Of a stretch of DNA of 64,000 nt, positions 46,976 to 56,155 are shown one piece after another (positions within the stretch are counted from its first letter, which is position 1; every line of letters starts with the position of its first letter). The DNA is taken from the NCBI RefSeq assembly GCF_020360975.1, contig NW_025408680.1:434001-498000 (forward strand). The letters run 5' to 3'. This DNA is from Hirsutella rhossiliensis. Its lineage: Eukaryota; Ascomycota; Sordariomycetes; Hypocreales; Ophiocordycipitaceae. The notes beneath the pieces are model-generated. The model saw only the letters and a program-made list of their open reading frames with translations. It made no database searches and was not told the origin of the DNA. The position numbers and the translations under genes were made by a program.

Positions 46976-47259
46976 CACCCCCTTAGCTATGGCCTGCCCC
47001 TTAAGGGCATAGCTAATACGGCTTTGGGCTGGTGAGCGTATAGAGGAGGTCTTAGTCTATACTTCTCCCCTACTCGAGAAATCCGGGTTTTGGCCCTAGG
47101 CTCTTTTAGACCTACTTTAGGAAAAGGGGGCCTAAGGAGGAAATCAAGTCCTATAAGAAAGGGGGTCTTCTCTAAGGACAAGTCCCTAAAAAGGGGGCCT
47201 TTAAGAAGAATAAGTCCTAATTAAGCTAGGGGCCCTCCTTTAGGACAAGTCCTAATTCC

Positions 47260-47900
47260 TCTCTTTGGCTGTAGACGTCTCCTTCCTCCTACGTGCTATT
47301 AGCTCCTCTCGTAGACTCTTAAGGCGGGCTTCTAAGGATAGCTTCTCTCGAACGTCTTCTAGCCTAATTTGCTATAAAAAGATAGCTAGCTTCTGCTTCG
47401 GTAGGGGCTTCGTAAGACCGTCGGCTTTTATTAATGCCGTTAGAACCTAACGGACGGAAATAAGTCCCCTTTAGACCTCTTAGCGTAACTAATGCTAGTG
47501 GATATCGATATGCCGTAGCCGGGTCGACAACTTACTGTTTTCCGTAAGAATTCGTATAGTTTGCGTATTATCGCATTCTATAGCTAACGGGGACGGAATT
47601 TGCAGTCGTAACGATATTAGCAGCCGGCTAAGGAAAATCGCTTCTTTTAACGCTTCTAAAAGAGCTAGTAGCTCTGCCTCTGTACTAGAAGTCGTAACGG
47701 TAGCCTGCTTCGAAGCTCTCTAAGCAATAGTTCCTCTAAAAAGGGACATGATATACCCCTGTGAGCTCTTTCTATCTAAGGAATTATCCGCAAAGGACGA
47801 ATCGCTCGAATAGAGGAAGATTTCGGCAGCTAATTTCTTCCTTTCCTACCCTCCTAGGCGCAGACCATATAATCTCGTTAAATAGAGATAAAGGATTGCT
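47260..47900 (-). pseudogene. Copia-2 RNase H
   Basis: Minus-strand reading around 47800-47620 gives SFADNSLDRKSSQGY, then a TVTTSSTEAELLALLEA phrase, the Copia RNase H core with the acidic Asp and Glu residues (the Asp of SFAD, the Glu of STEAE). Few RIP stops occur. This domain removes the RNA template. The C-terminal extension down to about 47260 is conserved in Copia-1 and Copia-3 but not recognised. Confidence 0.85.
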
Positions 47901-48149
47901 CTGTCTGCCGCTTCTTAATGCCTAGGGCTAGGATTCTAGTTATGCCTAGCTAGCCGGGAGACCGTAAAAGAGATATCCGGTCTAGTAGAAATAGCTGAAA
48001 AAAGCAGGGAGCCTACCTTCTATTAATATTAGTATTTCTCTTGCTCCCTAGCTTAAAAGGACGGATTAGGTAAAAGCTCTTCGTCTAATATAGGCGTAGA
48101 GGAAGCTTCTTATCGAGGGAATTAGGGAGGAATTTATAAGCGACCTTAT

Positions 48150-48980
48150 CGATATAGGCGTCTTAGGTAAGCTAGATAGTCCGTTAGGACCTATTCCTAA
48201 GGATTCGTATCCCTAGGAACCACTTTAGCTCCCCTAGCCTAGTTATCTTATACCTTTATTATAGGCCTCGTATAGCCTCCCTAGCAGCAGCCTCTTCCTC
48301 TTTTAGGTAGGCCTAGATGATGTCGTCGACGTAGAAGAAGACCGTGATTTTACCCTTCTATATTATACACGGTTCCTAAGGGACTTTCTTAAATCCTAGG
48401 GCTTCGAGGGAACCTGTTAAATGCTGTTGCTAAAGAAGGGGTGATCTTCGTAGTCCGTATAGAGCTTTCCTAAGCCATAGAACCTTTCCTAGCTATTAGA
48501 AGCCTAGTAGAAGGCGTATATAGACAACTTCTTCTTCCTCGAGTAGGCAGTTAATAAAGGCGTTAACTGCATCTATCTAATCGAGCTCGAGGTCTAATTC
48601 TGCTGCTATAGCTATAAGGGTCCGAAAAGACATCCTAGCTAGGGTGGTTGCCCTAGTAGGTAAATCCCCTTTTTCCTATTAATTCCTATAGATAACTAGC
48701 CGGGCCTTATACTTTTAAAGGAAGCCGTATTTATTAGTCTTATAGATAAAGACCTACTTATAGCTAAGGACCTGTTTTACTCTTGCTTTTTCCTTAAGGA
48801 CCTCTTCGAAAGACCCTATCTCTTCGTATAAGGCTAGGTGGTCTTTCTAGGCCTAGAAAAACTAGTCTCTAAAGGGGTGTCTTTCTAGCTGCTTCTAGTT
48901 TGCTAGTAGGTCCGGGAGGTCTCTTTTATATGCCTTCCTTGCTAATAGCTGTGGCTTAAAGAGCCGGCCTGCTATAAATG
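48150..48980 (-). pseudogene. Copia-2 reverse transcriptase
   Basis: The minus strand shows KALYGLRRSP near 48465 and, at 48333-48322, Tyr-Val-Asp-Asp (FFYVDDII context), the Copia RT active site still intact. One stop follows two codons after YVDDII (TAG, from Trp or Gln). The aspartates are preserved, but stops make the copy non-coding as read. Confidence 0.9.
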
Positions 48981-49549
48981 CTCCGTAGGAACCGTCTTCT
49001 ATAGGCGTTAGATAGAAGTCGGAAAAACGATCGAAATAGGGGAGAGGTTAGTCTTCTTTAGTATCCGTATCGGGCCCTATACCTTCCTTTGCTTCTCGAA
49101 GCAGGGATAAAAGGCAGCCGGGTAATCCTTCGAGAGGTGCCTTTCCCACCCCCTTAGGGGCCGAGACGGGAAGACTAACTAAAAAAGCTGCTTCTAGATC
49201 TTCTTCTTACGTAGGAGGAGGCGTAGGTAGGTAGGCGTATTCTAGCTCTACCGCTTTCCTATAGTCTCCTTCTTCGTCTAGATCATCTAATCTAGTAGCT
49301 TCCTCTTCTTCTTCTTCCTCGAAGTCGGCGTTATCCTCTACTACTTCGACGTTAGTTTCTTCTTCCGTTTCCTCGTCTAGGACCTCTTCTTAAGACTATT
49401 AGGAAGGGGGAATTTAGATCTTCTAAATTAGCTAACGTTAAGAGAGTAAGAGGGGCTGTTGATCCCTCTTTCCGTCGAAGAAGCTAGATTCGTCGAAAAT
49501 CATATCCCTAGTTAAAATAACCTTCCGTAGAAGAGGAATCTAGATCCGG

Positions 49550-50320
49550 AAGATATTCGTAGAATTATAACCAACAAGGTAACCAACAAAGGCTCTAGGA
49601 TCAAGCTTTCTTTTCTTCTTCCTTTTTAGCTGTGCATCGGCAGTTATTGCGTATGCCTTATAGCCGTAGGCACGAAGGTGGGCTAGCGAGGCCCTCTTCT
49701 TCGTAAAGAGCTCGAGGGGGGATTTCTAGTCTATTCCTTGGTTTAGTTCCCTAGGGTCCTTAGGGTCCCTCGGGGTCCGGTTCCAAAGGTAATAGGCGGT
49801 CTCAACGACTTCCCTCTAAAGGTCGTAGGGAAGCCTCGCAGTAAGTCTTATCGTACGGGCCCTTTCTATTATAGCACCCCCTGATCTTTCTGCCCCTCCG
49901 TTCTAGGCCTGGGTATTCGGTGCTAACGGGAGGGGTAAAATGCCCCTTTTTCGAAGCTAATTTAAGATATCCTTCGTAAATAGCTCTCCGTTAGACCGTA
50001 TCTTCTTTACCTCGTAGCCAAAGTAGGATTTTATCTAGTTAACGAAGTCCTAGAGGGCAGACTAGTTGTGCTTGCTTAGGTAGGTCCGTAAGAAATAGGG
50101 GAAAACCATCCCTAAAAAAGCGTCTATAAAAAACATTACCCTAACGAAGCTTTCCTAATCCCTAGAGACGTCGGTCTAATCGACCTAAATTTCCTCACAC
50201 GGCTGGTCCGGCCGTAAAGGCGTTCGTCTGGAAATTCGTCTCCTAGTCTTTCCTTGGCCGCAGTGTTCGCATTCGACGGTCTTTGGTCCCCTTATTCGTA
50301 CGCCCTGTTATTGTCCTAGC
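49550..50320 (-). pseudogene. Copia-2 integrase
   Basis: The minus strand reads CEHCGQGK near 50270, the HHCC zinc-finger end, then TDVSRD, VMFFIDAFLGMVFPYF and later NGGAERSGG near 49900, the DDE catalytic region, then LWREVVETAYYLWNRTP. Integrase precedes RT, confirming Ty1/Copia. Only a few TAG stops interrupt a reading of more than 200 residues. Confidence 0.92.
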
Positions 50321-51149
50321 TTATATAAAGCTAAGGGGCCCGGGTGACTAAGTCGTGCGTGCCAAAGAATGCCGTCTCCTTAGGCTGCCGGAAGAGGGTC
50401 CTTTATAGTAGACCTATTCCTCCTAGCAGGGAAAGCTAACTTCTCGAGTAGTTCCTTCCTAAGGATAGGTCGGAATTCGAGAACAAATTAACCGAATTTT
50501 TCCTCGATAAGCCTAATAGTCTGATTCTTCTAGACTAGCCTCGTAGGCTTAGACGTCGTATCCTAGAAGATTCCTTCCTCTCGAAGAAGGCGGAAGGAAA
50601 TTAGGCTCGTTAAAAATCGAGGCAAAAGCTACCCTTTTCGTCGAAGAATTCGTATAGACCTATTAGGTAATTTTATCGTGAAATTCACCCTTCCGTACCC
50701 TCTATCCGTACGGTTAATTCCCCGGCAATAAGGTATTCCCTCCGTGCCTTCTTAAAGGACCGGAATCGTAAGAGTGTATTGCATATATCGAGGGAAGCAC
50801 TAGAGTTAAGGATAGCTGATTTTCGTAGGGGATAATCGGAGGGCTCTAACGGTTGGTCTTAGCCTTATTAATCCGTAGGGAAGACAAAGGCCGGATTTGC
50901 TATACCAACGATTTTTCCTCGAATTTACGGCTCGAATAGGGGCAGCGGCGTTAGTTGCTATTTCTTAGCAACCCGAATCTCGTCTATCTTCTTCTATAAC
51001 GAGGGGTCCTCCTTAAGAGACTATTATATCGTTTCTTATAGCCTCTTTAAAGGGTTAAATCCTTTAGGTCGGTTTTCCTTAAAGACCTACTAGCATTATA
51101 ATAATCGATGGCCTAGGGATTTATAGGCTAGGCAGCCGTTTCGTCGTCT

Positions 51150-52300
51150 AATCTTCTGTTTCTTCGAGGAATCCTCGTCCCGATCCGGAAGGTCTGCTTA
51201 AAAACCCCCCCTTTTTACCCCTTATTGCTGATTTTAACGAAGAGGTTCGATTTCGACTAGTTCCCTGATTTTTCGACTAACGGACTAAAAGGTCTATTAG
51301 GGGACTAGTCGGGCCGGTCTGACTGACGGGACTAGGGCCGGGCCCGGAGCAAGAGGCGGAGCCGGGGCCGGGCCTAGGGCAGCCGTTGATGACGGTGTTA
51401 ATGCTCTCGAGGGAGGAGGAGCCGAAGGAGCAACAGCCGCAGCAGCAGCAGCGGGAGCCGCAGCAATAGGGGCTACAGCAGCTGCAGGGGCAGCAGGTCG
51501 AGCCGTCTAGGTCGAGTGCTGGCCACGAAGGAATAAGACTGCTTGCTGTTGTACTCTAGCAGCCTCTTCGTCTTGTTCCCGGCTAGCCTCTCGAAAGATA
51601 GTCGAGTAACCGTCACTAATAGGCTTTATTAGCAGAGATATATCCCGTAGCTACTAGCCGGAAAGAGCTTCTATAAGGAAGTATTAGTTAGCTTCCTTAA
51701 GGATTTCTTCCTACTTAGCTAGCCACGAAGAAGCTAGTAGGTTCCTAGCAGAAAAGGCTCCTAGGTAGGCCGTATAGGTCTTCCTAATACGGTTAGTTAT
51801 ATAGCCCCTCGAGGGAGCTATCGAGGTCTCGAGCTTTAAAAACCACTGCCTAGGAGTCTCTTCTTCTCGAAGAGTGATTAGCTTTGCAGCACTAACGGAT
51901 TCCGTTATCGCCGTGCGTGCAGCAGTTAGCAACTTCGTCTCGTAAAGGTATTCCTTACGGTGACTCTCGTAGTCACCTAAGGCAGCAGAAAAAGCTCTCT
52001 GTTATGCAGAGGTTAGCTCGGAGAAGAGGGAAGCTCCCTCTGCAAATTCCGTTGCCCTAGGACGAAGAGGGGGCTCGAGAGGGTCCTGCTTATTAGAGAA
52101 GACCAAATTATAGATAGTTCTATCTACACGAGCCCGTAGCTCCTTTACCCACTTATCCCAATCTTAGGGCTCTATAAGAATTGTCCTATGGACCGTAGGG
52201 ACGGCAGAGGAGTCGATTTTTATTATCGTTGCGGAAGAGGGGGGGCAGAAAAGTCGGTTAAAAATCGGCTTTTCTAGTAAGAGGGGTAAAAGGATGCAAG
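51150..52300 (-). pseudogene. gag: Copia-2 gag with Ala/Pro-rich linker
   Basis: Minus-strand reading starts near 52240 and includes IEP, then W-D-K-W-V-K-E-L-R near 52150. The open piece 51932-51711 (LREEETPRQWFLKLE) is part of gag. Then comes an Ala/Pro-rich stretch at about 51490-51390 (AAAPAAAAAAVAPSAPPP). This is the capsid precursor; no CCHC knuckle was seen. Copia-1 and Copia-3 share the region. Confidence 0.8.
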
Positions 52301-52346
52301 AAGGTGCCTTTTACAGCAGCCGGAAGGTACAGGAATACTATTCCTC

Positions 52347-52359
52347 CCGGGCTCATAAC
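52347..52359 (-). other. Copia-2 primer binding site, initiator tRNA-Met half-tRNA type
   Basis: On the coding strand the bases right after the 5' LTR are GTTATGAGCCCGG. This complements the anticodon arm of initiator tRNA-Met (GGGCUCAUAAC, with the CAU anticodon), not a tRNA 3' end. Drosophila copia uses a half tRNA-iMet primer in the same way. In Copia-1 the site is RIP-mutated (29139-29151). Confidence 0.75.
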
Positions 52360-52835
52360 TCTCGCGTAGAGAGATATAAGAAGTGCATATAAAATGCACG
52401 AAGGTAAAAGTAGAAGTAAGGGGTCGGACAGGCAGGGCAGAGATGTTTGAATCTTGCGGGGGCAGCAATTGCAGTAGGGGAGTGATTGTTATATTGCCTT
52501 AATTGTCCTTCTTTCCTCTATCTAACGCCCCTCTTTATACCCGTCTAGCATCTCAATTGACAAAGAAGATCCTACTTAAAGAAGCCACTAATGTCCTTTT
52601 AACTACCGAGCTTTTTACTGGTTTTTCCCCTCTTTTCCAGCCGTTGCCGGCATATCCGTCTTATCTCTCGCCACCTCTATAGGAAGCTATCGCCACTTCT
52701 ACTTCCCCTCTTGCCCCCACCCTCCTTTCTGCACCTCCTTTCAGCTCCTTCCTTAAAACCTGTTTTTCAGCTTCCTTGGTCCCTCTTACCAAGGGATATC
52801 TCCGAGAACTGCGAAATTAGGCCACGCTTCGCGAC
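52360..52835 (-). repeat. 5' LTR of Copia-2
   Basis: The 476-bp partner of 46499-46975, followed by AATAT at 52836-52840. Confidence 0.95.
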
Positions 52836-52840
52836 AAATA

Positions 52841-54450
52841 TACCCTTTACCTTACCTATTATTAGTTTATACTAACTATTAAAAGGATCCTATTAAAGAT
52901 ATAAAAGATAAATATATAAAGTACTATAAATACCTAAATAATAGGAAGTATTTAATTAAGTTTACCTCTCTTACCTTTAACCTTAGTTATATTATATATA
53001 AATAAAGGTATATAACTATAATTATTAACTTTTTAGTAAGACTAAATAAAAAGGGACTTTATTAAGGAGCGTTCCTTTAAAACTATAAGGAAGGAAACTT
53101 AGTTATTTTTAATACTTAGAAAGAGTAATAGCACGCTAAACTCTATATATTCCTATAAGTATAATAGTAGTTTCTTTATATCTATTAAGTTCCTTATAAC
53201 TTTACCTATATACTAGTCCCCTATACTACTTAGTAGGAAAAGTAAGAATATAGTTACTTAGCCTTAATAATAATCTAATACTAGGTTAAAGGTATAGTTA
53301 GGCTATACCTTAAAATTATTAAGTAGTAATACTTAAAAGTTAAAGTAATTCTAAAGTAAAGGTATAAGGTAATATAAGAAGCCCTATAAATAGATAAAAT
53401 CTTATACTAAGACTAGTATTTTTTTAAGTAAAATAAGAGGATAAGTATAAAAAGCTACGTTAATAGGCTAATATATAGAATCTAAGCTATCGCGGTAAAT
53501 AAACTTAATTATATATAAGTAATATTATAAGGTAGCGGAGTTTCTTAGTAGTTTAATAGTAGGGTTAAATAACTATAAAGGATACTATTTAATTAAGGTT
53601 TAATAACTTTTAATAGAGTCTTTCTTATAAGGATTCTTAGGTATAAACGGATTTACTAATATAACTATATTATTCTAAGAGATTAAGAAGAATAAGACCT
53701 TTAAAAAGTCCTAAAAGTAGTTAACTTTTAAGATAAGCTTAGTAGATAGAAACTACTACTTTAAAGAGATATAGAACTAGCTTATATAGTAAGGAGAGCG
53801 AGAAAAGAGCTAATTATACTAGCTACCTTTATAGAGTAACCTAACCTAATCGCTTAAGCTATACGCGGTTTCTTTATAAAACTCCTCCTTAAAAAGACCC
53901 CTAACTATTTAATCGCGCTAATAGGAATTAAGAATAAGCCTAGACCTTTATTACCTTAAGCGTTAACTAAATTAAGCTCCTTATTTAAACTAAGTAGCCT
54001 TTCCTTAAGTAACCTTAAGATAGGATCCCTACCTTAGAATCTATAAAGGAGAGAGCTAAGCGCCCTTACTAGTCCCTTTATTTATATAAAAATAACGCTT
54101 TTATTTTCCCCCTTAAATATATAGCTAATTAAGCTTACTCCTCGCTTACTATTAACGACCCCTTTAAATATATAAAGGAGTAAAAGACTTATAACTATAC
54201 CCTTACCGATAGCTTAATAAGAAGCTAGTAAGGAAGAAAGGTAGATAGCGCGGCTACTAACTTACTTTAAGACTTTAAAATTACTAGGCGCTTAGTTAAT
54301 TACCTTAAGGCTAAAGACTTTAGTAACGCTTATAGCGCGCCCTATTACTCCTTAGAAATAAAGTATAGTAATAGCCTTTCTAGCTATAGTCCTTATAAGG
54401 TTTATACTAAGCTTTAAACCCTCTTAGGTTAAAGGAGTTAAAAACCTAGG
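52841..54450 (+). pseudogene. Passenger-like ORF in Gypsy-2 3' region, second part (RIP-mutated, family unknown)
   Basis: This continues the frame of 46018-46498 once Copia-2 and one AATAT are removed. Protein-like words include KDPIKDIKDKYIKYYKY, then NKKG and YKEGNLVIFNT. From about 53990 another plus frame looks better (INDPFKYIKE, then FSNAYSAPYYSLEIKYSNSL), suggesting an intron, a frameshift or a second ORF. TGA stops cannot be used as a guide because TpG is absent. I do not recognise a family, and the frame beyond 53900 is uncertain. Confidence 0.35.
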
Positions 54451-54898
54451 AATATATTAAAACTACTATTAAAATATTAATAACTATAATTCTATATATT
54501 TATATAGGACTACTAGCAATATAATAATAACTAGTTTATAAGACTTTATAGCTTATTTAATCTAGCTATACTTAAAGCTATAGACTAGTAAAGATATTAA
54601 CTACTTTGTTTCCTTAATACCCTTAAGAATAATAAGCGCGAATACTTAAGAGTATATATAAGGGGTAGTAGATAATTATTTAAAGAAGGAAGTATATAAG
54701 TAAAGATAGGAAAGAGCTAAATAAGTAGCTTATAGGTAAAGAGAGGAATAAATAATATAAAGGAAAGGGATTATAGTAAAGGAGAAAAGTTCTATTAATA
54801 GTTTATTTACTTACTTATATACTTAGAAAGAGATTCTTACTTATTATTATCGCGCCCTTTTTATTAATATCTTAGGTTAGAAAGTCGCTAAGGAGGAG
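54451..54898. other. Gypsy-2 copy 1, 3' noncoding end with polypurine tract
   Basis: The stretch is AT-rich with no motif I recognise until AAGGAGGAG (54890-54898), which directly precedes the 3' LTR and fits a polypurine tract for plus-strand priming. Confidence 0.5.
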
Positions 54899-55274
54899 TT
54901 TAATAAGTAAGATTATACCCTTATAGATATTAGCCTATTAAAGAGATAAGACCCTTAGTACTCCCTTTCCTACTTACTTTTAAGTATACTTAAAGGCTTT
55001 ATAAAGACCTTAATTATCTAATTAAGTATCTTTCTTAATTATAGTTAATTTAAATTTTTATTTTTCCATTTTAAAGTAAAGGCTACTAGTTATACGACTT
55101 TAATAGAAATAAAGAGGTATAAAGTAAAGAAATCTCTAAGACTTATATTTATAACCTAAGGCCCTTAAAGCTATATATAAAACTAACGATTAGATAATTA
55201 TATAGTTAATTACTTTACTAATCCTTTAATATATACTATACGTACTTTAGGTATATACCCTTATCCCTATTAAA
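54899..55274 (+). repeat. 3' LTR of Gypsy-2 copy 1
   Basis: The 376-bp partner of 22184-22559 is followed by CTAC (55275-55278), the same 4 bp that precede the 5' LTR. It is not followed by the shared internal-start sequence, so it is a 3' LTR and not the start of another element. Confidence 0.85.
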
Positions 55275-55278
55275 CTAC

Positions 55279-55771
55279 CTAAGGATCTTTAGTAATAAGC
55301 TAGCTAATTAGCTAGCTAAGAAGGGCTTAGAGACCCTTACTTAAGGGACCCCTTTAGTTTTTATTAGCTACTTATAAAGAAAGATCTAGTAAGCTACTAA
55401 GGACTACTAAAAGGGCCTCTAAGCTACTAAGGTAGCTAAAGGCCTTAGGGCTAAGGGCCTAGGTAAATACTATATATTTATTTAAAAGACCCCCTACTTA
55501 GCTTTTAGCTTAAAAAAGAACCTTATAAGGAGGCTTAAGCTAATCCTTTTAGCTTTTTACTAGCTCCTCTTTAAGGCTAGCTTCTTATTCTCCTTTTTAA
55601 AAATAACTAATAAAGTAAACTAAGATAACTACTACTATAGTTAAGGGAGGTATATAGCTAGGTACCTTATCTTAAGGTACTTATTATATACTAGTCCCTT
55701 AGTATAGGGCCGGTACTTTAACCTAGCTATTTACCTAGATTTAGTATAAGTTTAATAGGTAACTAAACTAA
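55279..55771. other. Unassigned base-layer DNA between the two Gypsy-2 copies
   Basis: These 493 bp are rich in short AGCTAGCTAA, AAGGCC and CCTTAG inverted motifs and resemble 14990-15103 and 22092-22179. I see no gene. It is the continuation of the base layer interrupted at 22183. Confidence 0.5.
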
Positions 55772-55775
55772 CTAG

Positions 55776-56155
55776 TTTAACGGGTAAGATCGTACCCCTA
55801 TAGATATTAGCTTATTAAGGGGGGGATAAGACCCTTAGTACTCCCCTTCTAACTTACTTCTAAGTATACTTAAGGGCGTTATAAAGACCTCGATTATTTA
55901 ATTAAGTATCTTTCTTAATTATAGTTAATTTAAATTTTTATTTTTCCCCTTTAAAGTAAATACCGCTAGTTACGCGACTTTAGTAGAGATAAAGAGGCAT
56001 AGAGTAAAAAAAATCTCTAAGGCTTATATTTATAACCTAAGGCCCTTAGAGCTATATATAAGCTAAATAATTAGAAAATTATATAGTTAATTACTCTACT
56101 AATCCTTAGTTATATACTATACGTGCTTTAGGTATATACCCTTATCTTTATTAAA
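55776..56155 (+). repeat. 5' LTR of Gypsy-2 copy 2
   Basis: The 380-bp LTR starts TTTAACGGG and ends CTTTATTAAA, 4 bp longer than the three 376-bp copies. It is the fourth LTR of this family in the window. Confidence 0.9.

Larger units (their letters stand above)
46499..52835 (-). mobile_element. Copia-2 (Ty1/Copia), full length, lightly RIP-mutated
   Basis: LTRs at 46499-46975 (477 bp) and 52360-52835 (476 bp) with AATAT duplications (46494-46498 and 52836-52840) bound a 6337-bp element. Coding strand is minus: gag, integrase, RT, RNase H. Many CpA and TpG remain, and gag, integrase and RT read through long stretches. It is the youngest of the three Copia copies by RIP level. A primer site matching the anticodon arm of initiator tRNA-Met follows the 5' LTR. 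GGGGGTG at 46976-46982 (minus) is the polypurine tract. Confidence 0.96.
22184..55274 (+). mobile_element. Gypsy-2 copy 1, ~12.57 kb element stretched to 33 kb by five nested insertions
   Basis: A 376-bp LTR at 22184-22559 and its partner at 54899-55274 are flanked by the same 4-bp duplication CTAC (22180-22183 and 55275-55278). AAGGAGGAG, a good polypurine tract, precedes the right LTR. Removing Copia-1, a solo Copia LTR, hAT, chromovirus D and Copia-2 with one target duplication each leaves about 12,570 bp. Plus-strand order is gag, zinc knuckle (30585-30626), protease (about 31875-31920), RT (about 36100-36600), RNase H (about 37000-37390), integrase (about 37930-38300), then about 4.9 kb of extra DNA. 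No chromodomain seen. RIP is saturated. Confidence 0.82.

Noticed and set aside
47265..47450. Plus-strand 61-codon frame, repeated at 60118-60303
   Set aside because: It is antisense to the Copia RNase H C-terminal region in both copies. Its conservation reflects the element, not a gene.
52274..52468. Minus-strand 64-codon open frame
   Set aside because: It spans the 5' LTR and leader of Copia-2 and matches no protein domain.
54899..56155. The LTRs at 54899 and 55776 as the two ends of one short element
   Set aside because: The first is preceded by a polypurine tract and has CTAC in common with 22180-22183. The second is followed by the internal start sequence. The 500 bp between them resemble base-layer DNA.
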